From contig NZ_CP028858.1 in NCBI RefSeq assembly GCF_003058365.1, positions 806,001-870,000 on the forward strand: a DNA stretch of 64,000 nucleotides. The letters are read 5' to 3'. Below are positions 1 through 8,090 of the stretch, in pieces; within the stretch, counting starts at the first letter, position 1, and the number at the start of each line of letters is the position of its first letter. The notes beneath the pieces were generated by a model that was given only the letters and a program-made list of their open reading frames with translations, was not told where the DNA came from and made no database searches. The DNA is from Halococcoides cellulosivorans (GTDB lineage Archaea; Halobacteriota; Halobacteria; Halobacteriales; Haloarculaceae). The position numbers were made by a program, and so were the translations under genes.

Positions 1-584
1 ATCACGTCCACGGCCCGACCGTCGGGCCGATCCTCGCGAATACGGCAGCACACTTGTACGGCCCACCGGCGGCGACCGCACGCACGCGTGAGGAATCGTG
101 GGGCGAGACCTACGGCCTCGCGAACGCCCGCTCGACCGTCGAGGCTGGCGACACCATCTCGGTCGGATCGCTGACGATCAACGTCGAAGAGTCACACGAT
201 CCCGACGCCGAGACGCCCGTGGCGTACGTGATCGAACACGACGCAGGGACGATCGTCCACCCCGGCGACGGCCGCCCCTCCGAGGCGTTCGACGCGATCG
301 GAGACCAGTACGACCCCGATCTGGGCGTCGTCGCCGTCGGGTCGAGTGGCATGCTCGACAAACCCGACGGACCCGAGTACACCCGGTGGTACAACGATCC
401 CAACGAGTGTGCCGAGGCGGCCAACCGACTCGGACTCGACTGTCTCGTGCCGACGCATTTCGACGTCTGGCGGGGGCTGACGACCGATCCGACTGTCCTC
501 CACGACCACGTCCGGTCGTTCGACGCACCCGAGCGCGTTTCGATCCTGGAGATCGGTGACCGAATCGACCTCCCCAATTCGTAG
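1..584 (+). CDS. MBL-fold metal-dependent hydrolase, 5' truncated
   Basis: The gene enters from the left edge. The first full codon is at base 3 and the stop is TAG at 582-584, leaving about 193 visible residues. The visible part looks like the C-terminal two thirds of a metallo-beta-lactamase-fold enzyme of the UlaG-like type: a His-x-His-Gly start, then a hydrophobic strand ending in HPGDG (metal-site turn) and a final PTHFDVW stretch with a probable metal His. The substrate cannot be told; UlaG relatives act on lactones or phosphodiesters. The N-terminal HxHxDH motif, if present, lies outside the window. Confidence 0.7.
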   Translation, partial: HVHGPTVGPILANTAAHLYGPPAATARTREESWGETYGLANARSTVEAGDTISVGSLTINVEESHDPDAETPVAYVIEHDAGTIVHPGDGRPSEAFDAIGDQYDPDLGVVAVGSSGMLDKPDGPEYTRWYNDPNECAEAANRLGLDCLVPTHFDVWRGLTTDPTVLHDHVRSFDAPERVSILEIGDRIDLPNS

Positions 585-589
585 GTAAC

Positions 590-596
590 TTTAATA
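590..596 (+). promoter_or_regulatory. TATA box for the coiled-coil gene
   Basis: TTTAATA ends 24 bases before the ATG at 621, the spacing expected of an archaeal TATA box with transcription starting at or next to the start codon. It therefore supports 621 rather than the in-frame ATG at 612 as the start of the next gene. Confidence 0.6.
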
Positions 597-620
597 CCAG
601 TCCCGGGCCGAATGTATATC

Positions 621-1826
621 ATGAGTGATTCCGAGTCGTACGATCCCGTGACCGTCTCCTCGGACGGCGTGACGGTCGCCAAGCGATTCGAGGCCGACGA
701 GTTCCCCGTTCCCGCGATCGCGTTCCGGATCGAATCGCACCGCTCCGAACCCGTGACGCTGGAACTCGTCGACACGGTCCCAGAAGAGGTCGCCGTCGAG
801 GACCTGGGCTTCCATCCGGAATACGGCAGCGAACACTGGACGATCGACAACGACGAGATTACCTTCGAGCGAGAGATCGACGCCAACGACGACTACACGA
901 CGGTCTACGGCATTCGAGCGACCGGGACCGACAACGTCGAGCAGTTCCTGACCGAACCGACCATTCGGTCGATCGACCCGCCTCTGGAGGACGACCCCGA
1001 CGACATCGTCGACTCCGGAACGGGGACCGACGTGGTCAAGGAGGTCATCTCGGGCGACAGCGACGTGGTCCCGGGCCTGGACGATGACGACGACGAGATC
1101 GAGACGCTGGATCTGGCCGATCCCCAGGGTGAAGACGCCGAATCCGACACCGACGACGCTGAGGCCGAGACGGAGACGACGACCGAGTCGGCCGATACCA
1201 CGTCCGCGGAGACCTCGTCGGAGGAGACGGCGTCCGAAGAGGAGACCATTCAGTCGGTGGCGGCCGCGCTGGCCGCCGAACTCGAGCGTGGTGCGGTCGC
1301 GGACCCAGTCAAAGAGACGCTCGCTCGCGAACTCGGTGGGTCGTCCGCCTCGCCGGGCGAGGGGAGTACCGACGCCCGGATCAAACACCTGCAAAGCGAG
1401 GTGAGCGACCTGCAGGCCTACACCGACGCGCTCGAAGAGTTCCTCGACGATAACGGCAAGGGTGACGAACTCATCGAAGAGATGCGCGAAGAGGTCGATT
1501 CGTTCAGCGCCGACCTCGACGACCTTCGGGCCGGACAGGACGAGTACGAGAGCCAGATCGACGATCTGGAGAGCACGATCGATCAGATCCAGTCGACGAG
1601 CGATCGGCTCGAATCCGACATGACCGAGATTCGCGACCGGGTCGACGACGCTCACGACGAGATCCAGACGCTTCACGAGGAGATCGAAGACATGGACGGC
1701 GTCGACGACCGCGTCGAGGAGATCGAGTCCCGGATCGACGACGAGGTCGCCGCGCTCGAATCCGATCTCGACGACATCCAGGAGTGGCGCGAGCAGTTGA
1801 CGTCCGTGATGGGTGCCGGCGAATAG
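621..1826 (+). CDS. Acidic coiled-coil protein of unknown function
   Basis: I do not recognise a named family. The 401-residue protein has three parts: a beta-rich N-terminal domain (about residues 10-120) with an evenly spaced hydrophobic pattern, a very acidic Ser/Thr/Glu/Asp-rich linker (about 135-215), and a long C-terminal heptad region (about 250-395) made almost only of Glu, Asp, Arg, Leu and Ile that should form a coiled coil. It has no signal peptide or membrane segment, so it is likely cytosolic. It looks like a structural or scaffold protein; similar acidic coiled-coil proteins are common in haloarchaea. The start at 621 is preferred over 612 because of the TATA-box spacing. Confidence 0.6.
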   Translation: MSDSESYDPVTVSSDGVTVAKRFEADEFPVPAIAFRIESHRSEPVTLELVDTVPEEVAVEDLGFHPEYGSEHWTIDNDEITFEREIDANDDYTTVYGIRATGTDNVEQFLTEPTIRSIDPPLEDDPDDIVDSGTGTDVVKEVISGDSDVVPGLDDDDDEIETLDLADPQGEDAESDTDDAEAETETTTESADTTSAETSSEETASEEETIQSVAAALAAELERGAVADPVKETLARELGGSSASPGEGSTDARIKHLQSEVSDLQAYTDALEEFLDDNGKGDELIEEMREEVDSFSADLDDLRAGQDEYESQIDDLESTIDQIQSTSDRLESDMTEIRDRVDDAHDEIQTLHEEIEDMDGVDDRVEEIESRIDDEVAALESDLDDIQEWREQLTSVMGAGE

Positions 1827-1878
1827 CGTCGTGTGGGGCGACCGGCGGACTTTTTTGCTCGACGGTCGGGGAGTGGGT

Positions 1879-2679
1879 ATGGTGACACTCGGTCCGCGTG
1901 AACGCGAGCGACTGGTGGCGCTCGGCTGGGGGACCCTCGCCGTCGTCGTCGCGACGATTCTCGTCGGCGTCGTCTTCGCCTGGAGTCAGTTCCTCGGTCT
2001 CGTGACAGACCTCGGGACTGCACCGCTCGCGCTCCCCAGCGTCGTGCAGTTCACGCTGCTCATCGTCGTCGCGGAACTGCTGGGATACGGGGTCGCGTCC
2101 CTCCTGATCGTCGTGGTGAGTCGACGGCTCGATCGCCCGCTCGTACGGGTTCGCGTGCCGACGCTGTTCGATCTCGCGCTCGTCGCGGGCGGGTCGGTCC
2201 TGTCGATCGCAATACTGTATACGTTCTCCTTTCTGATGCTCTGGCTGGGCATCGACGCCTCCAGTCACCAGATCGCAGAGATGGGCCAACGCTCGCCCTA
2301 TATCTTTCTCGTCGGTGCCGTCCTCTCGATTCCGGTGATCGGACTGGCCGAAGAGCTGTTCTTCCGGGGGGTCGTCCAGGATCTGCTCGGGGAAGCGACG
2401 CCGACGTCGGTCGCGGTCGTCGTCGCGTCGGTGCTTTTCGCCGTACCGCATCTGTTCTCGTATCTGCCCCAGGGCGGCGCGCTCACCGTCGCGGACTACC
2501 AGGCGGCGGCCGTGAGTCTCGTCATGCTGTTCGTGATCGGCCTCGTCCTGGGGGCGATCTACGAGATCAGCGACAACGTCGTCGTTCCGACGGTGGTCCA
2601 CGGCGTCTTCAACGGCTATCAGTTTCTGCTCGTCTTCGTCGTCACGATCGCGGGGCTCGATCAGTTGGCGCTGCTGTAG
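1879..2679 (+). CDS. CPBP-family intramembrane metalloprotease
   Basis: A 266-residue polytopic membrane protein with about seven hydrophobic segments. It carries the three motifs of the CPBP (CAAX protease/bacteriocin-processing, ABI) family: EExxxR at E158-E159-R163 (EELFFRG), an FxxxH-type motif ending at H191 and HxxxN at H241-N245 (HGVFN). The family are glutamate/metal intramembrane endopeptidases related to Rce1; the substrate here is unknown. The ATG at 1879 lies 22 bases after a T6 run at 1851-1856 that could act as terminator of the previous gene and as a TATA-like element. An upstream in-frame ATG at 1813 would overlap the previous gene and add an unlikely tail. Confidence 0.85.
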   Translation: MVTLGPRERERLVALGWGTLAVVVATILVGVVFAWSQFLGLVTDLGTAPLALPSVVQFTLLIVVAELLGYGVASLLIVVVSRRLDRPLVRVRVPTLFDLALVAGGSVLSIAILYTFSFLMLWLGIDASSHQIAEMGQRSPYIFLVGAVLSIPVIGLAEELFFRGVVQDLLGEATPTSVAVVVASVLFAVPHLFSYLPQGGALTVADYQAAAVSLVMLFVIGLVLGAIYEISDNVVVPTVVHGVFNGYQFLLVFVVTIAGLDQLALL

Positions 2680-2726
2680 TCCCGGAGAGCGTAAGGTGGA
2701 TAACCCGCGGTGGCCAACCCGCGACT

Positions 2727-3395
2727 ATGTCTTCACCACACGTGCTCTTGTTGGGGCCGCCAGGGGCCGGCAAAGGCACTCAGGCGCGACGCATCGCAGA
2801 CCGATTCGACGTCGAACACGTCACGACCGGTGACGCGCTCCGGTCGAGCAAGGAGATGAACATCTCGCATCTCGACTGCGAGTACGACACGCCCGGCGAG
2901 TACATGGACCAGGGCGATCTCGTCCCCGACGCCGTCGTCGACGAGATCGTCGAGCAGGCGCTTGCCAGCGCCGACGGGTTCGTCCTCGACGGCTACCCGC
3001 GCAACGACGATCAGGCCGAGGCACTCGAATCGATGACCGATCTCGACGCGATTCTCGCGCTCGACGTGCCCCGGGACGTGCTCGTCGAACGGCTCACCGG
3101 CCGGCGGGTCTGTGAGGACTGTGGGACGAACTTCCACGTCGATTTCGACCCGCCCGACGCGGAGGGCGTCTGTGACGAGTGTGGCGGTGCGGTCGTCCAG
3201 CGCGAGGACGATCAGCCCGACTCGGTCCGGAACCGCCTCGACGTGTTCGCGGAGACGACGGCCCCGGTGATCGACCGGTATCGCGATCGCGAGGCGTTCG
3301 TCGATATCGACGGTGACCGCACGCCCGACGCGGTCTGGGCGGACATCGAGTCGACGATCTCCGAGGCGATCGGGGCCGTCGAGGGACAGCGTTGA
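2727..3395 (+). CDS. adk: Adenylate kinase
   Basis: Converts AMP plus ATP to two ADP in the cytosol. The 222-residue protein has the P-loop [11 protein letters not shown] at residues 10-20, the nucleotide-binding DGYPR at 88-92 and a long-type LID domain with a four-cysteine zinc site (C129, C132, C149, C152). The length fits the long form of bacterial-type adenylate kinase used by haloarchaea. It heads the archaeal cluster adk, DUF106, cmk, cbf5 that often follows the spc ribosomal operon and secY; here the upstream neighbour is a CPBP protease instead. The next gene begins 7 bases after the stop, so co-transcription is likely. Confidence 0.95.
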   Translation: MSSPHVLLLGPPGAGKGTQARRIADRFDVEHVTTGDALRSSKEMNISHLDCEYDTPGEYMDQGDLVPDAVVDEIVEQALASADGFVLDGYPRNDDQAEALESMTDLDAILALDVPRDVLVERLTGRRVCEDCGTNFHVDFDPPDAEGVCDECGGAVVQREDDQPDSVRNRLDVFAETTAPVIDRYRDREAFVDIDGDRTPDAVWADIESTISEAIGAVEGQR

Positions 3396-3402
3396 GCGAC
3401 CG

Positions 3403-4296
3403 ATGAGCGACACCTCGGGGCCGATGGGAGCGACGACGCGGACCGTCGAGCGTCTGGCATCGGAGAGTTCGGACCTCGAAGCGGCCATCGAGACGGTGCT
3501 CGACGTGGCCGACGACAAGGGCGTCGTGACGTGGGGGGACGTGAGCGACGACATCTCCTCGGGGACGTGGGGTCGACTGATCGAAGAGGGTGTGCTCGTG
3601 GACGCGGACGGATCGGGCTTCGTCATCGGGGATCCCGACGGCGTTCGAGAGGCGCTCGACGACGCCGACGAACCCGACGACGACGAGGAGGAGAGTTCCT
3701 GGACGGTCTACGACAAGGCCGCGCTGGTCGCGATCGTCCCGCTCTTTATCGGTTACTCCTGGGAGCCCATGCGGAACGCCGTCGGCACCGTCATGGACGT
3801 GCCCTTCGGGTTCATGGCCGCCAACATGCCGTTCTATCTCGTCATCATGGTGATGGCGACGCTCACGGGTCTGTATTCCGCTCTCCTCCAGGACAACCTC
3901 GCCGGCGACGCCGACATGAGCGAGCAGCAAGAAAAGATGAAAGAGCTCAAAGAGCGCCGCAAGCGCGCCAAAGAACGCGGTGACGACGAGGCGCTCAAGG
4001 AGATCCAACAGGAGCAGATGGAGGCGATGGATCTCTCCGCGATGAAATCCCAGATGCGCCCGATGCCGTGGATCATGGTGTTGACGATCCCCGTGTTCCT
4101 CTGGCTGTACTATCAGGTCGGGAAGATGGGCACTCCCGACGGGCCCGTCGCGGTCTTTCCGATCGTCGGTGAGGTGGCGAGCTGGGAGGCCAGTATCGTC
4201 GGCCCGATCCTGGTCTGGTTCTTCTGGTATTTCCTCTGCTCGATGAGCTTCGGGCAGATCCTCCGGAAGGCCCTCAACGTTCAGACCGGGGCCTGA
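3403..4296 (+). CDS. DUF106 membrane protein (EMC3/Oxa1-superfamily insertase)
   Basis: A 297-residue membrane protein of the archaeal DUF106 family, which belongs to the Oxa1/YidC/EMC3/Get1 superfamily of membrane-protein insertases. Residues 1-90 are a soluble, winged-helix-like extension, followed by an acidic linker, a pair of membrane segments (about 98-150), a Lys/Arg/Glu/Met-rich cytosolic coiled coil (about 158-195) typical of the family, and two further membrane segments (about 203-225 and 245-272). It lies 7 bases downstream of adk, the usual archaeal order. The start at 3403 avoids overlap with adk. The insertase role comes from family knowledge. Confidence 0.88.
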   Translation: MSDTSGPMGATTRTVERLASESSDLEAAIETVLDVADDKGVVTWGDVSDDISSGTWGRLIEEGVLVDADGSGFVIGDPDGVREALDDADEPDDDEEESSWTVYDKAALVAIVPLFIGYSWEPMRNAVGTVMDVPFGFMAANMPFYLVIMVMATLTGLYSALLQDNLAGDADMSEQQEKMKELKERRKRAKERGDDEALKEIQQEQMEAMDLSAMKSQMRPMPWIMVLTIPVFLWLYYQVGKMGTPDGPVAVFPIVGEVASWEASIVGPILVWFFWYFLCSMSFGQILRKALNVQTGA

Positions 4297-4372
4297 CCCC
4301 CACCGATCGTCACCGCGCAGTCGTCGGCGCGCACAACGCAATCCCTTTTGTGGTGGATCGACCAGACCGAAT

Positions 4373-4963
4373 ATGTTGATCACCGTCTCTGGGCTCGCCG
4401 GCAGCGGCAAGAGCACGCTCGCCGGGGCGCTGGCCGACGCGCTCGATTGCGATCACGTCAGCGGGGGCGATCTCTTTCGCGAGGTGGCCGCCGAGCGCGA
4501 TCTCACGCCGCTCGAACTGAACAAGCGCGCCGAAGCCGACGATTCGATCGATCTCGAACTGGATCGACGTCTCCGCGCGACCGCTCGCGACCGCGATCAC
4601 GCCGTCGTCGAGTCCCGCCTCGCGGGCTGGATGGCCGCCGACCACGCCGATCTGAAGATCTGGCTGCAGGCCTCCGAGTCCGTCCGCGTCGACCGTATCG
4701 CCGAGCGCGAGGACAAGTCTGTCGCGACCGCTCGCGAGGAGACGCGCGCCCGGACCGAGAGTGAGGCCCAGCGGTATGCCGATCTTTACGACATCGACAT
4801 TCAGGACCTCTCGATCTACGATCTGACGATCAACACCGCCCGGTGGGGCCCCGCGGCGACGACCGATCTCGCTGTCGCCGCCGTCGAGGCCTACGACGCC
4901 GACGCCGACGAGGGTCGCACGCCGATCGAGGACGTCACGATCGCGACGCGACTCGACGCATAG
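4373..4963 (+). CDS. cmk: Cytidylate kinase, archaeal type
   Basis: Phosphorylates CMP and dCMP with ATP in pyrimidine salvage and supply. The 196-residue protein opens with a short strand and a P-loop, GLAGSGKST (residues 7-15), followed by the compact archaeal Cmk fold; its length is close to other archaeal enzymes (about 180-195). A CTTTTG box at 4345-4350 sits about 23 bases before the ATG and suggests its own promoter. The stop codon directly abuts the ATG of the pseudouridine synthase gene, so the two are translationally linked, an arrangement conserved in archaea. Confidence 0.93.
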   Translation: MLITVSGLAGSGKSTLAGALADALDCDHVSGGDLFREVAAERDLTPLELNKRAEADDSIDLELDRRLRATARDRDHAVVESRLAGWMAADHADLKIWLQASESVRVDRIAEREDKSVATAREETRARTESEAQRYADLYDIDIQDLSIYDLTINTARWGPAATTDLAVAAVEAYDADADEGRTPIEDVTIATRLDA

Positions 4964-5827
4964 ATGCTCCGAGCCCCGCCCGCCGAGCGCGCGCCACGCG
5001 ATCGCCTGCAGTTCGGCGTGATCAATCTCGACAAGCCACCCGGGCCTTCCGCGCATCAGGTCGTCGCGTGGATGCGCGACTTCGCGGGTGTGGATCGCGC
5101 GGCCCACGCCGGGACGCTCGATCCGAAGGTCACGGGCTGTCTACCGATCCTGCTCGGTGACGCGGTCCGCCTCGCCCGCCTGTTCGACGACGCCGCCAAG
5201 AGCTACGTCGCAGTGTTGGAGGCACACGACCGCCTGCCCGAGGACCTCCAGAGCGCGGTCGCATCGTTCGAGGGTGAGATCTACCAGAAGCCACCGCGGA
5301 AGAGTGCCGTCAAACGCGCCATGCGCACCCGTGAGATCCACGCGATCGACGTGCTCGACCGCGAGGACCGCCGCGCACTTCTGCGGGTCGATTGTGCGAG
5401 TGGCACCTACGTCCGGAAACTGTGTCACGACCTCGGGTTGGCGCTCGGGACCGGCGCGCACATGGGCGACCTCCGGCGTGTCGCCGCCGGCGAGTTCGAC
5501 GACCGCGATCTGGTGACGATGCACGATTTCGTCGACGCGCTCGCCGCGGCCGAGGACGGCGATTCCGACCCGCTCGATCGGATCGTCGCGCCGGCGGAGG
5601 TCCTGCTCGACGATCTCCCGACGGTGACGATCGCCCCGAGTGCGGCCCGCGAGGTCGCCGAGGGCGCGCCGGTGTACGCCCCGGGCGTGATCGACGCCGA
5701 GTCCGCCGGCGACGCGTTGGTCGTCTGTGCGACCCCCGCGGGCACGGCGGTCGCGCTCGGACGGCTCGTGGGTGATCCCGACGCTGACTCGGGGGTCGTC
5801 GTGGAGTTGGAGCGGGTGCTCGTCTGA
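4964..5827 (+). CDS. truB: tRNA/rRNA pseudouridine synthase (TruB/Cbf5 family)
   Basis: Catalytic subunit of the archaeal H/ACA ribonucleoprotein; also able to make pseudouridine 55 in tRNA. The 287-residue protein has the TruB-type catalytic motif HAGTLDPKVTG with the catalytic aspartate at D53, a conserved NLDKPPGPSAH segment (residues 21-31), and a C-terminal PUA-type RNA-binding domain from about residue 205. It starts with zero spacing after cmk. The catalytic centre is intact and the length is at the short end for Cbf5, as in other haloarchaea. Confidence 0.93.
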   Translation: MLRAPPAERAPRDRLQFGVINLDKPPGPSAHQVVAWMRDFAGVDRAAHAGTLDPKVTGCLPILLGDAVRLARLFDDAAKSYVAVLEAHDRLPEDLQSAVASFEGEIYQKPPRKSAVKRAMRTREIHAIDVLDREDRRALLRVDCASGTYVRKLCHDLGLALGTGAHMGDLRRVAAGEFDDRDLVTMHDFVDALAAAEDGDSDPLDRIVAPAEVLLDDLPTVTIAPSAAREVAEGAPVYAPGVIDAESAGDALVVCATPAGTAVALGRLVGDPDADSGVVVELERVLV

Positions 5828-5977
5828 GGCCCGAACGGGCGTCGATCGATCACAACAGTGATCGCTTCTCCGGCAATATTTCGTCGCGATGGACGTCTCG
5901 ATCAGTTCCGACGATCGGCGGCCGAGGGTGCCGACCGACCCCGATGATCGGTGGATATCGACCGGGGGTGACCGGTG

Positions 5978-6517
5978 ATGGCCGAGATCGCGATCTGCTA
6001 TGCCACCGTCGAGGGCCAGACCGAGCGCATCGCGTGCCGGATGGCCGGGCAGTTCGAGGCGCGTGGACACGAGCCAACAGTCGTGAACGTCGACCGACTG
6101 CCCGAGGGGTTCGATCCCGCTACGTTCGACGACGTGATCGTCGCTGCCTCGGTGCACTTCGGCGACCACGCCGCGGTGGCCCGGTCGTTCGTCGCCGAGC
6201 ATTTGGACGCGCTGGACGCCGTCCCGTCGGTGTTCGTCTCGGTCAGTCTCGCCGCTGCGGAATCCGACGCCGAGGGACAGGCGACCGCCGAGGAGTACCG
6301 CGAGACGTTTCTCGCGGAGACTGGCTGGTCGCCCGAGTACGCAACGAGCATCGCCGGATCGTTGCGCTATCCCGAGTACGGACTGCTCAAGCGGCTGCTG
6401 ATGCGATTCAAACTAGGCCGGGAGGGCAAGCCGACCGACACCAGCCGCGAGTACGAGGCGACAGACTGGACGGCCCTGAATCAGTTCACCGAATCGATCG
6501 CCGACCGTGTGGCGTGA
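5978..6517 (+). CDS. Flavodoxin-like protein (HemG-type domain)
   Basis: A 179-residue flavodoxin-fold protein. The N-terminus (IAICYATVEGQTERIA) matches the phosphate-binding loop of flavodoxins and of HemG-type, menaquinone-dependent protoporphyrinogen oxidases; a VFVSVSLAA strand and a G-S-LRYPEYG segment in the second half also resemble HemG. The true role could be protoporphyrinogen oxidation or another FMN redox reaction; haloarchaea use an alternative haem pathway, so I do not assign hemG. ATG at 5978 is preferred to a GTG one codon earlier. It is followed by the tRNA-Pro promoter. Confidence 0.75.
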   Translation: MAEIAICYATVEGQTERIACRMAGQFEARGHEPTVVNVDRLPEGFDPATFDDVIVAASVHFGDHAAVARSFVAEHLDALDAVPSVFVSVSLAAAESDAEGQATAEEYRETFLAETGWSPEYATSIAGSLRYPEYGLLKRLLMRFKLGREGKPTDTSREYEATDWTALNQFTESIADRVA

Positions 6518-6551
6518 CCGAATCCGGCGCTGATCGACGGAAAGCGACAGC

Positions 6552-6558
6552 CTTAATC
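6552..6558 (+). promoter_or_regulatory. Promoter of tRNA-Pro
   Basis: CTTAATC ends 26 bases before the first base of the tRNA. The mirror element before initiator tRNA-Met in this window also reads CTTAAT, so the two tRNA promoters share the box. Confidence 0.6.
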
Positions 6559-6584
6559 AAACGCCCGGCATCGAATGGAATGGC

Positions 6585-6655
6585 GGGACCGTAGGGTAGC
6601 GGTATCCTCGGCGCATGGGGTGCGTCGGACCCGTGTTCGAATCACGGCGGTCCCA
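6585..6655 (+). tRNA. tRNA-Pro (anticodon GGG)
   Basis: A full cloverleaf can be folded: acceptor GGGACCG (6585-6591) with CGGTCCC (6648-6654) and discriminator A6655; D arm with GGT; anticodon stem GGCGC/GCGTC with loop ATGGGGT, anticodon GGG at 6617-6619; T stem CCGTG/CACGG around TTCGAAT. CCA is not encoded. A structured repeat begins at the very next base (see 6656-6808). Confidence 0.95.
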
Positions 6656-6808
6656 TACCACCTTTTTACTGCGGTGGGTTCGCAAGCGAACCCACCTTGC
6701 AAAAATCTGGACCAAAAACACCTGAGCGCTCACTTCGTTCGCGCTCAGTGAAACGGCTCGCTTGCGCGGCGCTACGCGCCGCGATATCGAGGCGGCAGAG
6801 CCGCCTCG
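6656..6808 (+). repeat. tRNA-adjacent multi-hairpin element, copy A
   Basis: Begins one base after tRNA-Pro with TACCACC and a T5 run (6663-6667, probable tRNA terminator), then ACTGCG, hairpin I (6674-6683/6686-6695, 10 bp), a linker containing CTGGACCAAAAA (6707-6718), hairpin II (6722-6729/6741-6748, 8 bp), TGAAACGG (6749-6756), hairpin III (6765-6772/6776-6783, 8 bp, loop TAC) and hairpin IV (6788-6796/6800-6808, 9 bp, loop AGA). The linkers recur nearly unchanged in copy B at 45422-45543, while the stem sequences differ but still pair. No credible protein is encoded. Function unknown. Confidence 0.75.
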
Positions 6809-6880
6809 CAGCCGCCGTATGCGGACCGCACCGTTCCGCACCGGACCGTTCCGCTGCGCGACCCAACGCCTCCGTCCGCG

Positions 6881-7792
6881 TCAATTGGCCGGTGGTGACT
6901 CGACCGGTTCATCCTCGCTCTCAGCGAATTCGAGATTCTCGTGCTTGTACGTGTAGACCCTGATGTCCTGGTCGTCGCAATACGAGGCCAACAGCGCCGC
7001 CGGGATGTTCTCGAGGGCCATCGGGGTATCATCGAACGAACTCGGGAACGCTACCCTGACAGCCTCGCCGTTGATCTCCTGCCCGTACAGTTCGACCTGC
7101 GTCTCGGGTGGCAACACCTCGACGACGATGGCTTCCGAGGCATCCGAGTCGCCTGCCTTCTGGACTCTGTCGCCCGGTTCGAACGGATTCGAGGGCTTCT
7201 GGTTGAGAAACGCGGTGTTCGGTCCGAGGTCGTTCAAATCGTTCATCGGGCGCGTCGGGATGTGCCGAAGCTTGTCCGGCTCGTCCCCTGAATACTCCTC
7301 CTGGGTCTCGACTTTCGAGACCAGCGTTCGGACGAACTCCCACCCGATCAGGATGAGACTGTCCTCCTTGTCGCGATGCCACGCCATCACGATGATGTCG
7401 TCGTCGGTGTCGCCCTCGACGAGCGTCTGGGGCCGAAACGCCGACACGTCTCGGGAAGTTTTCACGTCGATGTCGTACCCGAACACGCGGAAGTCGTGGC
7501 TCGTGTAGTTTTCCTCGTTGCACCGTCGAATGGCGTCCTCGTTCGCCCACTCCCACATCTCCGTCGGTAGATACTCCCGACAGAACTGCTCGAAGGCGAG
7601 TTCGCCGAGGTTCCCGACGCGCTTGACCCTTTTATCACTCTCGTGTTGTTTGGCCTGGTAGTCCGCTCGCGTGCGATCGATTTCGTCGGGAGAGAATTCG
7701 TACACGTCTCGTGCGATACACCAATATGATATGAAACTACCTGATCGAACCGAATTTGTATTCGCGACTGGTGGGCTCTCAGAACTATGCAT
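6881..7792 (-). CDS. PD-(D/E)XK nuclease-like protein, orphan
   Basis: A 303-residue protein. Residues 60-112 hold a probable restriction-endonuclease-fold core: a helix with E64 in GNLGELAFEQF, then D100 and a strand DIDVKTS giving a D-x(8)-DxK signature (D109, K111), as in PD-(D/E)XK nucleases where the second acidic residue is Asp. The rest (about 130-303) is not recognised; it has a possible small beta domain near GDRVQKAG (about 214). No methyltransferase, helicase or integrase is nearby. Its coding DNA and especially its upstream DNA are AT-richer than the surroundings, and it lies between a tRNA-linked repeat and a gene-free stretch, which suggests acquisition. The start codon is uncertain. 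Confidence 0.55.
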   Translation of the reverse strand: MHSSESPPVANTNSVRSGSFISYWCIARDVYEFSPDEIDRTRADYQAKQHESDKRVKRVGNLGELAFEQFCREYLPTEMWEWANEDAIRRCNEENYTSHDFRVFGYDIDVKTSRDVSAFRPQTLVEGDTDDDIIVMAWHRDKEDSLILIGWEFVRTLVSKVETQEEYSGDEPDKLRHIPTRPMNDLNDLGPNTAFLNQKPSNPFEPGDRVQKAGDSDASEAIVVEVLPPETQVELYGQEINGEAVRVAFPSSFDDTPMALENIPAALLASYCDDQDIRVYTYKHENLEFAESEDEPVESPPAN

Positions 7793-8090
7793 CTCATCCT
7801 GCTTGATATAGTGAATTGGGCGGGATTGCTCCCGATATGCAGTGCAGTCGTTGACCGTGGATCGCAGCTGATCACACCTTTCAATGACAGAAGACTATTC
7901 CCTCTCCAACACCTTTAATTCTGTATGAACTGGGCCGCCTCCACTGAAGCCCGCTCGTTGCGGGTGAACGGTCGAGAGCGTGGACTGCGGTCCGTCTCGT
8001 CTCGGCGACGCCCTTTGCCTACTTCCCACCTGGCGGGGCCACTGCTCGTCGCCTCGACCCACGGCCGGTGGCCAGGCCAGAGGGCCCGAA
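7793..8090. other. AT-richer gene-free stretch
   Basis: Separates the nuclease-like gene (reading left) from the pilus operon (reading right) and must hold both promoters. Its left half is clearly AT-richer than the window. I see no tRNA-derived direct repeat, integrase or convincing short gene. A possible box CTTTAATTC (7911-7919) faces right but is too far (about 170 bases) from the pilus ATPase start to be a leaderless promoter. Confidence 0.4.

Noticed and set aside
6697-6963. 88-codon frame on the plus strand across copy A
   Set aside because: Same reason: it is a translation of the hairpins, very basic for a haloarchaeon, and overlaps the nuclease-like gene.
7462-7884. 140-codon minus-strand frame overlapping the nuclease-like gene
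   Set aside because: Ser/Thr/Arg-rich, out of frame with the acidic nuclease-like protein and without motif.
6656-8090. Complete integrated element at tRNA-Pro
   Set aside because: No integrase gene and no second copy of the tRNA-Pro 3' end was found up to 8090, so only an accessory patch can be claimed.
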